A stretch of 64,000 nucleotides of DNA from Croceibacterium atlanticum (GCF_001008165.2 NZ_CP011452.2:1178001-1242000), one strand, 5' to 3'. Counted from the first letter of the stretch, positions 34,710-43,498 are shown. Program-made: numbers and translations. Notes: generated by a model from the sequence alone, not told the origin.

Positions 34710-35161
34710 CAGAGATTCTATCCCCCGTCCTTCACCATGACAGCCCTGCAAACGGCATTGGCGAGGGCCGTTATACGCAAGAGCAACGCGGCGTCACTCC
34801 ATGCTGTCTATGGCGACAATTGGTCCTTGTGCCGAGTAATTTACCGTAACCGGCCTGTTACACACGGTTACAGCGGCAACCCCCGGCGCATTGCCTCCGC
34901 ATTGCGACGCCCTCCGCTAGCGCGGCGAGCCAGCCGCGCCAAGCCCCGGCATCGATAAATTTGATAAAGTCCACTCCCCTGACAACCTTGCCGACTGTCG
35001 TCGGATTGCCACAGATACAGTCGGTTTAAAGCCGATCCTTGATCGAAATCAACGAGAGCCCATTGTCAAATCTGCCATCCAACCGTAGGACAGAATCAAC
35101 GAGATGGCGTTCCGGACGATGTTCGGCAGGCTTAATGATGGGAATCGGCGGGAGGATTCAT
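34710..35161. promoter_or_regulatory. Divergent intergenic region with regulatory sites
   Basis: A 452-bp gene-free stretch separates the minus-strand DUF6644-like pair from the plus-strand quinoprotein. Its right half is AT-richer than the surroundings (for example ATAAATTTGATAAAG near 34955-34970) and holds the FNR-type palindrome listed separately. No credible ORF is seen in it. Confidence 0.5.
35039..35052. promoter_or_regulatory. FNR/FixK-type binding site
   Basis: TTGATCGAAATCAA is a perfect match to the consensus TTGAT-N4-ATCAA. Its centre is about 116 bp upstream of the quinoprotein ATG (35162) and about 336 bp from the divergent DUF6644-like start. It suggests oxygen-responsive control by an Fnr/FixK protein. 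An activator site at -41.5 would put the start of transcription near 35087. Confidence 0.6.
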
Positions 35162-37060
35162 ATGCGCTTCGCAAGGAGCCTGGGGCTGGCCACGAGTGCT
35201 GCCCTGATAGTGGGAGGCACGGCCTTTGCCCAGGTGGCCGATGGCGACTGGCAGACCATCAACCGCGATGCCGCGTCCACCCGCTACTCCCCGCTTGCCG
35301 ATATCAACCGCGCCAATGTGAACCAGCTGCAGGAAGCCTGGAGCTATCCCCTGCGCGGTTTCAACACGGCCACTCCGCTGGTGGTTGGCGGCACCATGTA
35401 TATGCCCGCCGGCAGCCGCGTGGTCGCACTGGATGCCGATAGTGGCGAGGAAATTTGGTCCTACGCCGTGCCCCCGTCGGAAGGCGAAGGCCCGCCGCGC
35501 ACCGCCTCGACCCGCGGTGTCAGCTATTGGGCAGACGATAATGGCGAAGGGGCCCGCATCCTGTTCATGGCGGGCAATCTCCTGATCGCTCTGGATGCGC
35601 GGACCGGCCAGCCCGTTTCCGGCTTCGGTGATGGCGGAATGGTCGATGTCGGCGTTCCCTATGGCGGCACGCCTTCGATTGGCGGAACCGTCGCCGTAAT
35701 CGGCGCCGCGACGCTGGAGAACCCGCAGGGCGTGCCCGGCAATCCGCGCGCCTTCGATGTTCGCACGGGCGAGAAATTGTGGGAATTCCAGACAGTTCCC
35801 CAAGAAGGCGAACCCCATAACGAAAGTTGGGGCAATGGCTGGAAGAACCGTTCCGGCACCAATATGTGGTCCGTTTCCGCACCGATCGATCTGGAACGCG
35901 GCATCGTGATACTGCCGATCAGCAGCCCTGCCCCGAATTACTGGGGCGGCGGCCGGCCGGGCGACAATCTCTATGGCAATTCGCTGGTCGCGGTCGATCT
36001 CAAGACCGGCGAATACAAATGGCACTTCCAGACGGTGCATCACGATATCTGGGACACTGACATTCCCAGCGCCGGCCCGCTGATCGATGCGACGATCGAC
36101 GGCAAGAAAGAGCCGGTGATCGCCCATGTGGGCAAGGCAGCGCGTTTCTTCGTGCTGGACCGCGAAACCGGCGAACCCGCACTGCCCGTGGAAGAACGCC
36201 CCGTTCCCCAGGGGGACGTGCCGGGCGAATATTATGCGCCGACGCAGCCTTTCCCTGTAAAAACGCCGCCGCTCGCACGGGTCAAGCTGACCTATGACGA
36301 TCTCGTCACCGCCGAGGATACGAGCGAGGCCCATGCCCAGGCATGCCAGGCCATGTGGCGCAAGGCCGGCGGCTATCTGAATTACGGGCCTTTCACGCCT
36401 TTCTACCTGCATCGCAAGGGTGCCCCGCCCCGCTCCACCATCCAGCTTCCGGGCGGCACTGGCGGGGTCAACTGGGGCGGCATGGCGGTCGATCCGAATT
36501 CCGGCATGGTCTTCGCCAATATCCAGCATACATCGCTGGTCGGCTGGGTGGAGCTGAAGGAAACGGACGAAAGCTACAGCTTCGACGCGAATGATACGAA
36601 CCAGCCCTATGACCGCGCAAGCGTGGACGGCAAGGGCCCGTTCTTCACCTTCAGCGCGCCTTTGTCCGGCGAATATGACGAGCAGGGCCGCCCTGTCGGG
36701 CCGAGCCTTCCCTGCTACAAGCCGCCATGGGCGGAACTGACCGCGGTTGACGCTAATACGGGCGATGTGAAGTGGCAGGTGCCGCTCGGACTGTTCGAAC
36801 AACTGCCCGAAGGCAGGCAGGTGCTGGGCAATGCCGGCAATGCCGGGCCCACGGTCACTGCCGGCGGACTGGTCTTCGTCGGCGCAACCAATGACAAGCG
36901 TTTCCGTGCATTCGACGCGGAAACCGGCCGCCAGCTGTGGGAGGCCCAGCTGCGCGGAAACGCCAACGCCAATCCGATGACCTATCGGGGCAGCGACGGC
37001 AAACAATACGTGGCCATCAATGCCGGTGGCACGATCATGGCCTATTCGCTATCCCGTTGA
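35162..37060 (+). CDS. Secreted PQQ-dependent dehydrogenase, no heme
   Basis: A 632-aa quinoprotein. ATG 35162 follows GGGAGG; the frame is open from 35039 but a clean Sec signal (M-R-F-A-R-S-L-G-L to A-F-A-Q) begins at 35162. The propeller starts W-Q-T-I-N-R-D-A-A-S-T-R-Y-S-P-L and has H-H-D-I-W-D-T-D-I-P-S-A-G in the active site. It resembles the enzyme at 20267 most (shared T-R-Y-S-P-L, N-R-S-G-T-N-M-W-like and G-P-F-T-P-F-Y-L-H blocks). No CxxCH. It is followed closely by a secreted unknown protein and a DUF6152 protein. Confidence 0.87.
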   Translation: MRFARSLGLATSAALIVGGTAFAQVADGDWQTINRDAASTRYSPLADINRANVNQLQEAWSYPLRGFNTATPLVVGGTMYMPAGSRVVALDADSGEEIWSYAVPPSEGEGPPRTASTRGVSYWADDNGEGARILFMAGNLLIALDARTGQPVSGFGDGGMVDVGVPYGGTPSIGGTVAVIGAATLENPQGVPGNPRAFDVRTGEKLWEFQTVPQEGEPHNESWGNGWKNRSGTNMWSVSAPIDLERGIVILPISSPAPNYWGGGRPGDNLYGNSLVAVDLKTGEYKWHFQTVHHDIWDTDIPSAGPLIDATIDGKKEPVIAHVGKAARFFVLDRETGEPALPVEERPVPQGDVPGEYYAPTQPFPVKTPPLARVKLTYDDLVTAEDTSEAHAQACQAMWRKAGGYLNYGPFTPFYLHRKGAPPRSTIQLPGGTGGVNWGGMAVDPNSGMVFANIQHTSLVGWVELKETDESYSFDANDTNQPYDRASVDGKGPFFTFSAPLSGEYDEQGRPVGPSLPCYKPPWAELTAVDANTGDVKWQVPLGLFEQLPEGRQVLGNAGNAGPTVTAGGLVFVGATNDKRFRAFDAETGRQLWEAQLRGNANANPMTYRGSDGKQYVAINAGGTIMAYSLSR

Positions 37061-37090
37061 GGGAATCAAACAAGAGAGGTTAGGTGGGGG

Positions 37091-37957
37091 ATGAAACGAC
37101 TTACCATTCTGGCAGCCACAGCGGCAGCCTTCGTCATGACGGGCGCGTCGGCACCGGTCATGGCACAGGGTTCGGAAGCGGCAGACACGATTGACGGCCA
37201 TCCGAATCTGAACGGCATCTGGCAGGCGGTGAACCAGGCCAACTGGAACCTTGAACCGCATTCCGCCGGTCCCAACCCCGTTGCCGATGGCCTCGTGGGT
37301 GCCATTGGCGCGATTCCGCCGGGCCTGGGCGTCGTTGAAGGGGGCGAAATCCCCTACAAGCCGGAAGCGCTGGAGCGGCTGAAGAAAAACAAGGAAAACA
37401 TGATCAGCCACGATCCGGAGGCTGCATGTTACCTTCCCGGTATCCCGCGGGCGACCTACATGCCCTATCCCTTCCAGATCATTCAGGGCGGCGGTGACGA
37501 CATCCTGATGGTCTATGAATATGCCAATGCGAACCGTGTCATCCACATGGGCCCGGTCGGCGTGCCGCCGATCGATACCTGGATGGGCACTTCCTATGGC
37601 GAATGGGATGGCGATACGCTGGTCGTCACCACGCTGGCCCTGAGCCCGGGTGACGTGAAGCTGCCTGGTGGTGAGTTGGAACCGGGCGTGACCTGGCTCG
37701 ACCGTGCCGGCAATTATCTCACCAACACTGCATCGGTGGTCGAAAAGTTCACCCTGAACGGCGAAAACCACATCGACTACGAAGCGACGATCGACGATCC
37801 GTCCGTCTATACGCGTCCGTGGAAGATCAAGATGCCGCTGTATCGCCGTGTTGAAGAAAACGCACAGCTGCTTGAGTTTCGTTGCGTCCCGTTCAGCGAG
37901 CATCTGCTATATGGTGACTTGCTAGAAGGGGAAAGCGGCTCCGAAGCTGCTGAATAA
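37091..37957 (+). CDS. Secreted protein of unknown function, paralogue of the 28.4 kb gene
   Basis: A 288-aa protein with a Sec signal ending A-P-V-M-A-Q and the N-terminal motif G-H-P-N-L-N-G-I-W-Q. It contains C-Y-L-P-G-I-P-R-A-T-Y-M-P-Y-P-F and I-L-M-V-Y-E-Y. The core G-E-W-D-G-D-T-L-V-V-T-T and the C-terminal Y-E-A-T-I-D-D-P block are shared with the product at 28390. It sits 30 bp after a quinoprotein and 43 bp before a DUF6152 gene. The pairing of this family with quinoproteins twice in the window argues for a linked function. Confidence 0.72.
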   Translation: MKRLTILAATAAAFVMTGASAPVMAQGSEAADTIDGHPNLNGIWQAVNQANWNLEPHSAGPNPVADGLVGAIGAIPPGLGVVEGGEIPYKPEALERLKKNKENMISHDPEAACYLPGIPRATYMPYPFQIIQGGGDDILMVYEYANANRVIHMGPVGVPPIDTWMGTSYGEWDGDTLVVTTLALSPGDVKLPGGELEPGVTWLDRAGNYLTNTASVVEKFTLNGENHIDYEATIDDPSVYTRPWKIKMPLYRRVEENAQLLEFRCVPFSEHLLYGDLLEGESGSEAAE

Positions 37958-38000
37958 TAATCGATAACGACCCTATTGAAGATCGAGGAGTAGTTTAGTC

Positions 38001-38423
38001 ATGCAAATCAAGAAGTGGACTGCCGCTGCACTCGGTGCAGTCCTCGCCGCGGGGACGGCGGGCACGGCTGTCGCACACCATTCCTTCGCGACCGAGTTTG
38101 ACCGCAACAAGCCGATCCGTCTTGAAGGCAAGGTGATCAAGTTCGAGTGGGTCAACCCCCACTCCTGGATTCACATCAAGACCAAGGAAGGCGAAACCTG
38201 GCGTGTTGAAGGCGGTGCGCCCAGCGCCCTGCTGCGCCGCGGCTGGAACCGTAACTCGCTGCCTTCCGGCACCGAAATCATCGTGGACGCATTCCGTGCT
38301 CGCGATGGGGACACCCGCGCATCTGCCGCGGAAATCCGTTTCCCGAATGGCCGCGAGCTTTCGCTCGGCAACCCGACCACCGAAGCGGTGGCTGCTGCTG
38401 CAAAGCGCGCCAAGGGCAACTAA
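38001..38423 (+). CDS. DUF6152 family secreted protein
   Basis: A 140-aa exported protein with a signal ending T-A-V-A and mature start H-H-S-F-A-T-E-F, the DUF6152 signature. It continues V-I-K-F-E-W-V-N-P-H-S-W-I-H-I and R-V-E-G-G-A-P-S-A-L-L-R-R-G-W. The paired histidines at the mature N-terminus and the N-P-H motif suggest a copper or other metal site (inference). AGGAG precedes ATG 38001. It closes the quinoprotein-associated operon. Confidence 0.85.
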   Translation: MQIKKWTAAALGAVLAAGTAGTAVAHHSFATEFDRNKPIRLEGKVIKFEWVNPHSWIHIKTKEGETWRVEGGAPSALLRRGWNRNSLPSGTEIIVDAFRARDGDTRASAAEIRFPNGRELSLGNPTTEAVAAAAKRAKGN

Positions 38424-38426
38424 GTC

Positions 38427-38496
38427 CCGATCAGATCGGGCAGCCTTCGGGCTGCCGGCAGAAGGGCCCGCAATCAGCCGATTGCGGGCCTTTTCT
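38427..38496 (+). terminator. Three successive hairpins ending in a rho-independent terminator
   Basis: CCCGATCAGATCGGG, then GCAGCCTTCGGGCTGC, then GCCCGCAATC-AGCC-GATTGCGGGC with a TTTT tail (38463-38495). The last is the terminator of the DUF6152 operon. The first two may be stabilising stem-loops. Confidence 0.85.
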
Positions 38497-38595
38497 GTTC
38501 AGCGGTCAGGCTGGCAGGAACGGCAGCCCAGCCCTGTCAATTCGAGCGGGAAAGCACGGCAGGCCCCGCCCGCCGCCAGGCGGGCACAGGCGCGA

Positions 38596-39009
38596 TCAGC
38601 GGTTGGCCGGCGCGGGCGCTGCCAGGGGGAAGAAGGGTATCGACACTTCAAACAATTCGCCGTCTTCCTGGACGAAAGTGTAGTGCCCTTCCATGGACCC
38701 TTGGTGGGTCGTCAGTTCACAGCCGGACACGTAATCATGCGTCTGGCCCGGTGCCAGCAGCGGCGTTTCGCCCACCACCCCCTCGCCATCGACGATATTC
38801 ACCATGCCGCGCCCATCGGTGATGCGCCAATGGCGGCTGCGCAATTGCACCTTGTCGTCCCGGTGGTTTTCTATCCTGATATGATAGACCCAGAACCACC
38901 GCCCCGCTTCAACCCGGGATTGTTCCGGCATGAAGTTCACGGCCACCCGAACGGTGACCCCGGCTGTTATCGCCGTATGCTGGAACAGGCTGGAGAGTAC
39001 ATTGGCCAT
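38596..39009 (-). CDS. apaG: ApaG domain protein
   Basis: A 137-aa ApaG protein (historically linked to Co2+/Mg2+ efflux; fibronectin-like fold). From ATG 39009 (complement) it shows V-A-V-N-F-M-P-E-Q-S, Y-H-I-R-I-E-N-H, R-S-R-H-W-R-I-T-D-G and V-V-G-E-T-P-L-L-A-P-G. The ending Y-V-S-G-C-E-L-T-T followed by M-E-G-H-Y is diagnostic. The frame extends 12 residues upstream but family starts favour M-A-N-V-L. Confidence 0.92.
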   Translation of the reverse strand: MANVLSSLFQHTAITAGVTVRVAVNFMPEQSRVEAGRWFWVYHIRIENHRDDKVQLRSRHWRITDGRGMVNIVDGEGVVGETPLLAPGQTHDYVSGCELTTHQGSMEGHYTFVQEDGELFEVSIPFFPLAAPAPANR

Positions 39010-39078
39010 TGTTCCACCAGCTAACGGCTTTGCCGTGCCGGACAAGGGGGAAGGCGGAATTTCGCCGACAGTAAACCG

Positions 39079-40458
39079 TCAGGCTGCGCCGGGCTGCACC
39101 AGCCGGGCCAGAACGCTATCGTCGCAGGAAACCTCCCAGCACAAGCCCTGCGGCCGGTAATCCAGGGTGACATCCGCGCAAAGATTGTGACGGGGAACTT
39201 CGCGGATCAGCGTGGTCCCGAAACCTGCCTGTTCGGGCTCCTCCACTTCCGGGCCGCCTGTTTCCCGCCACCAGATGGAAAATCCGCCGGTATCAGGGGG
39301 GCAGCTCCAACCGATGTCCACATGCCCGCCTTTGGCAGACATTGCGCCATATTTCAGCGAGTTGGTGGCCAGTTCATGCAGGGCCATGCCGATGACTTCA
39401 GCCGCGCGCGGTTTCAGCGCACAGGGCGGCCCGGTAATATCGACCTCGCCCACGGCCTGGTCGATGAAATGCAACTGGTGATGCACCAATTCGTCCACGG
39501 GGACTTCGCGCCAGTCACGGCGTACCAGAATATCCTGATTGACCGCCAGGCTCCGCACGCGATCCTCGAACCGGGCGATGAAACCGGCATCGTCCCGCGC
39601 CGTCCGCCGCGCCAGCGCCTGCACGGTGGAAAGCATGTTCTTGGACCTGTGGTTCACTTCCATCAGCAACAGGCGGATCTGTTCCTCCTGCTCGCGCTGG
39701 TCAGTGATATCGGTATTCGTGCCGAACCAGTTCACGATCTTGCCATCATCGCCACGGATCGGCTTGGCGCGGGAAAGAAACCAGCGATATTCCCCGTCAC
39801 GGCCACGCAAGGGGAAAGTATCCTCCCAATCCACGCCCCGCGCCAGACAGCTGCGGTAATGTTCTTCAACCTGCTGCAAATGATCGGGATGGTGGATATC
39901 GGCCCACCCCCATCCTTCGACCTGCTCCAGCGTTGTGCCGGTGAAATCGTACCAACGCTTGTTGTACCAGAAGATCTGTCCGTCCGGCCGCGCGATCCAG
40001 GCGAGCTGGGACATATTCTCCGCCAGCATCCGGAAACGTTCTTCGCTTTCACGCAGCCGTCGCTGGTTTTCGAGATAGGGTTGGGCATCGCGGGCAATCT
40101 TGCTCGCACCGACAATCCGCCCTTCGCTGTTGCGGACCGGTGAAACGGCAACCGATACATCCAGCAGGCGCCCGGATTTGTGACGTCTCTTGGTGAAGAA
40201 CTGATCGACCCGTTCGCCATTGCGAATGCGGGAGAGGATCAGATCTTCCTCCTCCTGCAGATCCGCGGGGATAAGAATACGGATCGACTGGCCGATCATT
40301 TCCTCCGCACTATAGCCGAAGAGCTTTTCGGCGGCGGGGTTCCAGGAATTGACGATACCGTCCGTATCCTTGGCGACGATGGCATCGTCAGAGGATTCGA
40401 TCAGCGCAGCATAAAGATCACGAACTTCGATCAAGCAGGAAGCCCCCCTGCACCACAT
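39079..40458 (-). CDS. PAS-PAS HWE-family sensor histidine kinase
   Basis: A 459-aa soluble sensor kinase with no membrane segments. PAS 1 (about 10-130) starts L-I-E-S-S-D-D-A-I-V-A-K-D and has G-Y-S-A-E-E-M-I-G. PAS 2 (about 145-260) has W-Y-D-F-T-G and is followed by an H-box of HWE type, E-V-N-H-R-S-K-N-M-L-S-T-V-Q-A. The ATP-binding domain has H-E-L-A-T-N-S-L-K-Y-G-A and the W-x-E motif W-W-R-E-T-G-G-P. No cysteine typical of LOV photoreceptors is seen in these PAS domains. No response regulator is adjacent. A TTG about ten codons in is an alternative start. Confidence 0.88.
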   Translation of the reverse strand: MWCRGASCLIEVRDLYAALIESSDDAIVAKDTDGIVNSWNPAAEKLFGYSAEEMIGQSIRILIPADLQEEEDLILSRIRNGERVDQFFTKRRHKSGRLLDVSVAVSPVRNSEGRIVGASKIARDAQPYLENQRRLRESEERFRMLAENMSQLAWIARPDGQIFWYNKRWYDFTGTTLEQVEGWGWADIHHPDHLQQVEEHYRSCLARGVDWEDTFPLRGRDGEYRWFLSRAKPIRGDDGKIVNWFGTNTDITDQREQEEQIRLLLMEVNHRSKNMLSTVQALARRTARDDAGFIARFEDRVRSLAVNQDILVRRDWREVPVDELVHHQLHFIDQAVGEVDITGPPCALKPRAAEVIGMALHELATNSLKYGAMSAKGGHVDIGWSCPPDTGGFSIWWRETGGPEVEEPEQAGFGTTLIREVPRHNLCADVTLDYRPQGLCWEVSCDDSVLARLVQPGAA

Positions 40459-40584
40459 CCCATTACAATCGTTACTTTACCCCCGGATGTACAAAATGGC
40501 GAGCATTCCGATACTTGCGGTGGAAAGCGAATAAAAGAAACGACGAGACCGCAGTAATGTTCCCCGGGAGCGATAGGCGGCAGC

Positions 40585-41790
40585 TTACAACCCGATCCGG
40601 CCCAGCGCGCGATCCAGATCCTCGATCAGGTCCTGGGGGTCTTCCAGGCCGACATTCAGCCGCAGCATCCCTTCCGCAACTCCGGCTTCCTCGCGCCCTT
40701 CGGGCCCCATATTATGATGGGTGGTCGTTGCCGGATGAGTCATCAACGACCGGCTGTCTCCGATATTGTTGGAGATATCGATCAGTTCCAGCGCGTCGAG
40801 CAGGCCCATTGCCTGTTCGCGCCCATCCATCACAAAAGAGAAAATCGCACCGGCATGGCTCATCTGCTTCATGCATAATTCGTGCTGCGGATGGCTCGGC
40901 AAACCGGGATAGAGCACTTGCGGCACGCGCCCTTCCAGAAACTTGGCCACTTCCATTGCATTTTCGGACTGCTTGTTGGCCCTGAGTTCCAACGTCTCCA
41001 GCGCCTTCAGCACGACCCAGGCATTGAAGGGCGCCAGAATCGGGCCCGTATTGCGCTGGAACGGCATCAGTTTTTCCTGGATCCACTCCTCACTGCTGCA
41101 AAGGGCGCCAGCCAGAACGCGGCCCTGCCCATCCATCAGCTTGGTGGCGGAATAGGCAACCACATCCGCGCCGAATTCAAGCGGGCGCTGCAGAACGGCA
41201 GTGGCGAAGGCATTGTCCACAACACTGGTGATGCCATGCGAACGGGCAAGCCCGCAGACGAATGCCAGATCGACCACGTCCATGGTCGGATTGGCGGGAG
41301 TTTCAAAAAAGAAAACCTTGGTATTGGGCCGGATTGCGGCTTCCCACGCGGCATTGTCACGCGCGTCGATCACGGTCTTTTCGATGCCGAAACGCGGCAG
41401 CAGATTGTCCACGATCCAGCGGCACGATCCGAATGCCGCACGGCCGGCAACAATATGGTCCCCGGCGGAAAGCTGGCAAAGAAGGGCGCAGGTCATCGCC
41501 GCCATGCCGGTGGCCTGCACACGGCACGCTTCCGCCCCTTCCATCAGCGCGATGCGTTCTTCCAGCATCTGCGTGGTCGGGTTCTGCATCCGCGAATAGA
41601 CCATGCCTTCGGCCTCGCCCGCAAAGCGATCGGCCGGGGTCTGCGCATCGTCATAGCTATATCCGCTATTGAGGAAGAGAGCCTCGCTCGTCTCCCCCTG
41701 TTCGCTGCGCCATGTGCCGCCGCGCACCGCGCGGGTCTGCGGGCGCCATTTGCTGGTGATGGAGCGATCGGTTCCGGTGGTCCTTTTCAT
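40585..41790 (-). CDS. metZ: O-succinylhomoserine sulfhydrylase MetZ
   Basis: A 401-aa Cys/Met-metabolism PLP enzyme that makes homocysteine from O-succinylhomoserine and sulfide. The start is ATG 41790 (complement), M-K-R-T-T-G-T-D-R-S. The PLP lysine lies in Y-S-A-T-K-L-M-D-G-Q-G-R, and E-T-P-A-N-P-T and V-V-D-N-A-F-A-T are family motifs. N-S-G-Y-S-Y and M-V-Y-S-R-M-Q-N-P-T are MetZ-like. Cystathionine synthases share the fold, but MetZ is the usual alphaproteobacterial assignment. No SAM riboswitch was recognised upstream. Confidence 0.88.
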   Translation of the reverse strand: MKRTTGTDRSITSKWRPQTRAVRGGTWRSEQGETSEALFLNSGYSYDDAQTPADRFAGEAEGMVYSRMQNPTTQMLEERIALMEGAEACRVQATGMAAMTCALLCQLSAGDHIVAGRAAFGSCRWIVDNLLPRFGIEKTVIDARDNAAWEAAIRPNTKVFFFETPANPTMDVVDLAFVCGLARSHGITSVVDNAFATAVLQRPLEFGADVVAYSATKLMDGQGRVLAGALCSSEEWIQEKLMPFQRNTGPILAPFNAWVVLKALETLELRANKQSENAMEVAKFLEGRVPQVLYPGLPSHPQHELCMKQMSHAGAIFSFVMDGREQAMGLLDALELIDISNNIGDSRSLMTHPATTTHHNMGPEGREEAGVAEGMLRLNVGLEDPQDLIEDLDRALGRIGL

Positions 41791-41896
41791 GGTCGCGCCT
41801 GTAAGGGTGCAAAGGCGCGCCGACAAGCGGGGATGCTGCGCAGGCCGGGGGCGCTATCATCGGGCGCAAGCAAGGGAGCGTTTGAAAGGAGGAAAC

Positions 41897-42115
41897 ATGG
41901 CCCATCCGATCAGGATCCTTTTGCAGGAATATGGCTGGATACATGGCGGGATCGGCCTCACCGGCAATCTCGCCTTCTTCGTGGGCAGTATTCTTTTCCT
42001 GCCCCATTTCGAAGAATACAAGACCACGGGCGTCTGGCTGTTCATTGCCGGATCGTTCCTCATGCTGCTGGGTGCAATCGGGGATCTGGCGGCCAAGCAG
42101 CTTGATCGCGATTGA
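41897..42115 (+). CDS. YrhK-like small membrane protein
   Basis: A 72-aa protein with a perfect AAAGGAGG site seven bases before ATG 41897. Two membrane helices are predicted: G-I-G-L-T-G-N-L-A-F-F-V-G-S-I-L-F-L and V-W-L-F-I-A-G-S-F-L-M-L-L-G-A-I. The pattern G-N-x-x-F-F-x-G-S-x-L-F followed by W-L-F-x-x-G-S matches the YrhK domain of unknown function. It is divergent from metZ. Confidence 0.75.
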   Translation: MAHPIRILLQEYGWIHGGIGLTGNLAFFVGSILFLPHFEEYKTTGVWLFIAGSFLMLLGAIGDLAAKQLDRD

Positions 42116-42175
42116 GATGTCCGCCCATCGCATTGCGGTTGCCCGGCTTGCCGCTGCTGCATATCGAGGCAGGCG

Positions 42176-43450
42176 ATGAACCGGCCGTTCCATCAGCGAC
42201 AGGATCCGATCGGCTGGACAGCGCTGGTTGCGCTGGCATTCGCCTGTCTTTGCGCCATCCGGCTCACCATCCCTGACAAGCCGTTTTTCGATGAAGTGCA
42301 TTACGTGCCCGCGGCGCGGACCGTGCTGGACCTGTCACACCCGCTGAACATCGAACATCCTCCGCTGGGCAAGCAGCTGATTGCGCTGGGCATGGCGATC
42401 TTCGGCGACAATGCTCTGGGCTGGCGGATCATGCCTGCGATCTTCGGTGTGCTGGCCGTAATCGGCGGCACACGAGCAATGTGGTTCGCCAGCGGATCGG
42501 CCTTTGCCAGCATCGCCTGCGGTATATTGCTGCTCACCGGCTTTCCGCTGCTGGTGGAAGCGCGGATTGCCATGCTGGATATCTTCATGGCCGGTTTTGC
42601 CATGCTGGCGCTGTGGATGTTCGCAGCCACCATTCGCGAACCCGAAACAGCTCGGTGGCGCCTGGCGATAGTGGGTGTTGCGCTAGGCTGCGCCATGGCC
42701 AGCAAATGGAACGCGATTCCGCTGGCCATGATGCCGGGGATGATATTTCTGATCTTCCGCATCCGCAGCGCGGGGCGGCGTTTCCTCACTTCGCGGCGCG
42801 GTGCGCCGATCCCGGGGATGACCTTGGCGGAGGCGGCGCTGTGGCTCGGCCTGCTGCCTCTGCTCGTCTATGCCGCCTGTTACTGGCCGTTTTTCTTCTA
42901 CCGCGACGGATCGATCACCCCGCTCGGCCTGATCGATCTGCACGAACGGATGTTATCGCTGCAGGAACAGCTTCTTAAGCCGCATACTTACCAAAGCGTG
43001 TGGTATCAGTGGGTGCTGGACTGGCGGGCGATCTGGTATCTTTATGAACCGATAGGCGGCGCGCAGCGGGGCGTGCTGATGCTGGGCAATCCACTGACCA
43101 TGATCGCGGGCTTGCCAGCCCTTGCCTGGTGCGCCTGGAAGGGAATGTTCCAACGCCGGTGGGACATGCTGGCGGTGGCGGCCTGTTATGCTGTCACGCT
43201 CGGCCTGTGGGTGGTCGCAGCCAAGAACGTGCAATTCTATTACCATTACATGCTGCCCAGCTGCTTCCTGCTGGCTGCCCTCGCCCTTGCGCTGGACGAT
43301 CTGCGGCGCAGCGGGCGGGACTGGATCGCCTGGGCAATTCTGGCGGGATCGGTGCTGCTATTCGCGCATTTCTGGCCGATCCTGAGCGCCGCCCGGCTGG
43401 ATGACCAGATGGCTTTCGAATATTGGATGTGGCTGGATAGCTGGCGTTGA
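42176..43450 (+). CDS. Phospholipid carrier-dependent (PMT-type) glycosyltransferase
   Basis: A 424-aa multi-spanning GT39-like transferase, the bacterial analogue of protein O-mannosyltransferases. The first luminal loop has F-F-D-E-V-H-Y-V-P-A-A-R with the catalytic D-E pair, then E-H-P-P-L-G-K-Q-L-I. About ten hydrophobic segments follow, including I-M-P-A-I-F-G-V-L-A-V and W-L-G-L-L-P-L-L-V-Y. It presumably transfers a sugar from a polyprenyl phosphate to secreted proteins. The GT2-GtrA gene at 43787, which could make the donor, lies close by on the other strand. Confidence 0.88.
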   Translation: MNRPFHQRQDPIGWTALVALAFACLCAIRLTIPDKPFFDEVHYVPAARTVLDLSHPLNIEHPPLGKQLIALGMAIFGDNALGWRIMPAIFGVLAVIGGTRAMWFASGSAFASIACGILLLTGFPLLVEARIAMLDIFMAGFAMLALWMFAATIREPETARWRLAIVGVALGCAMASKWNAIPLAMMPGMIFLIFRIRSAGRRFLTSRRGAPIPGMTLAEAALWLGLLPLLVYAACYWPFFFYRDGSITPLGLIDLHERMLSLQEQLLKPHTYQSVWYQWVLDWRAIWYLYEPIGGAQRGVLMLGNPLTMIAGLPALAWCAWKGMFQRRWDMLAVAACYAVTLGLWVVAAKNVQFYYHYMLPSCFLLAALALALDDLRRSGRDWIAWAILAGSVLLFAHFWPILSAARLDDQMAFEYWMWLDSWR

Positions 43451-43460
43451 CGCGCAAACA

Positions 43461-43498
43461 GGAACGCCCGGGCGATCCGCAGACCACCCGGGCGTTCC
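43461..43498. terminator. Stem-loop terminator between convergent genes
   Basis: A perfect 12-bp inverted repeat, GGAACGCCCGGG and CCCGGGCGTTCC, with a 14-nt loop. It lies between the PMT gene and the convergent small PLDc_N-like gene. No long T-run. Confidence 0.7.

Noticed and set aside
41791-41896. SAM-II or other SAM riboswitch upstream of metZ
   Set aside because: The region is only about 100 bp and none of the conserved riboswitch blocks were recognised.
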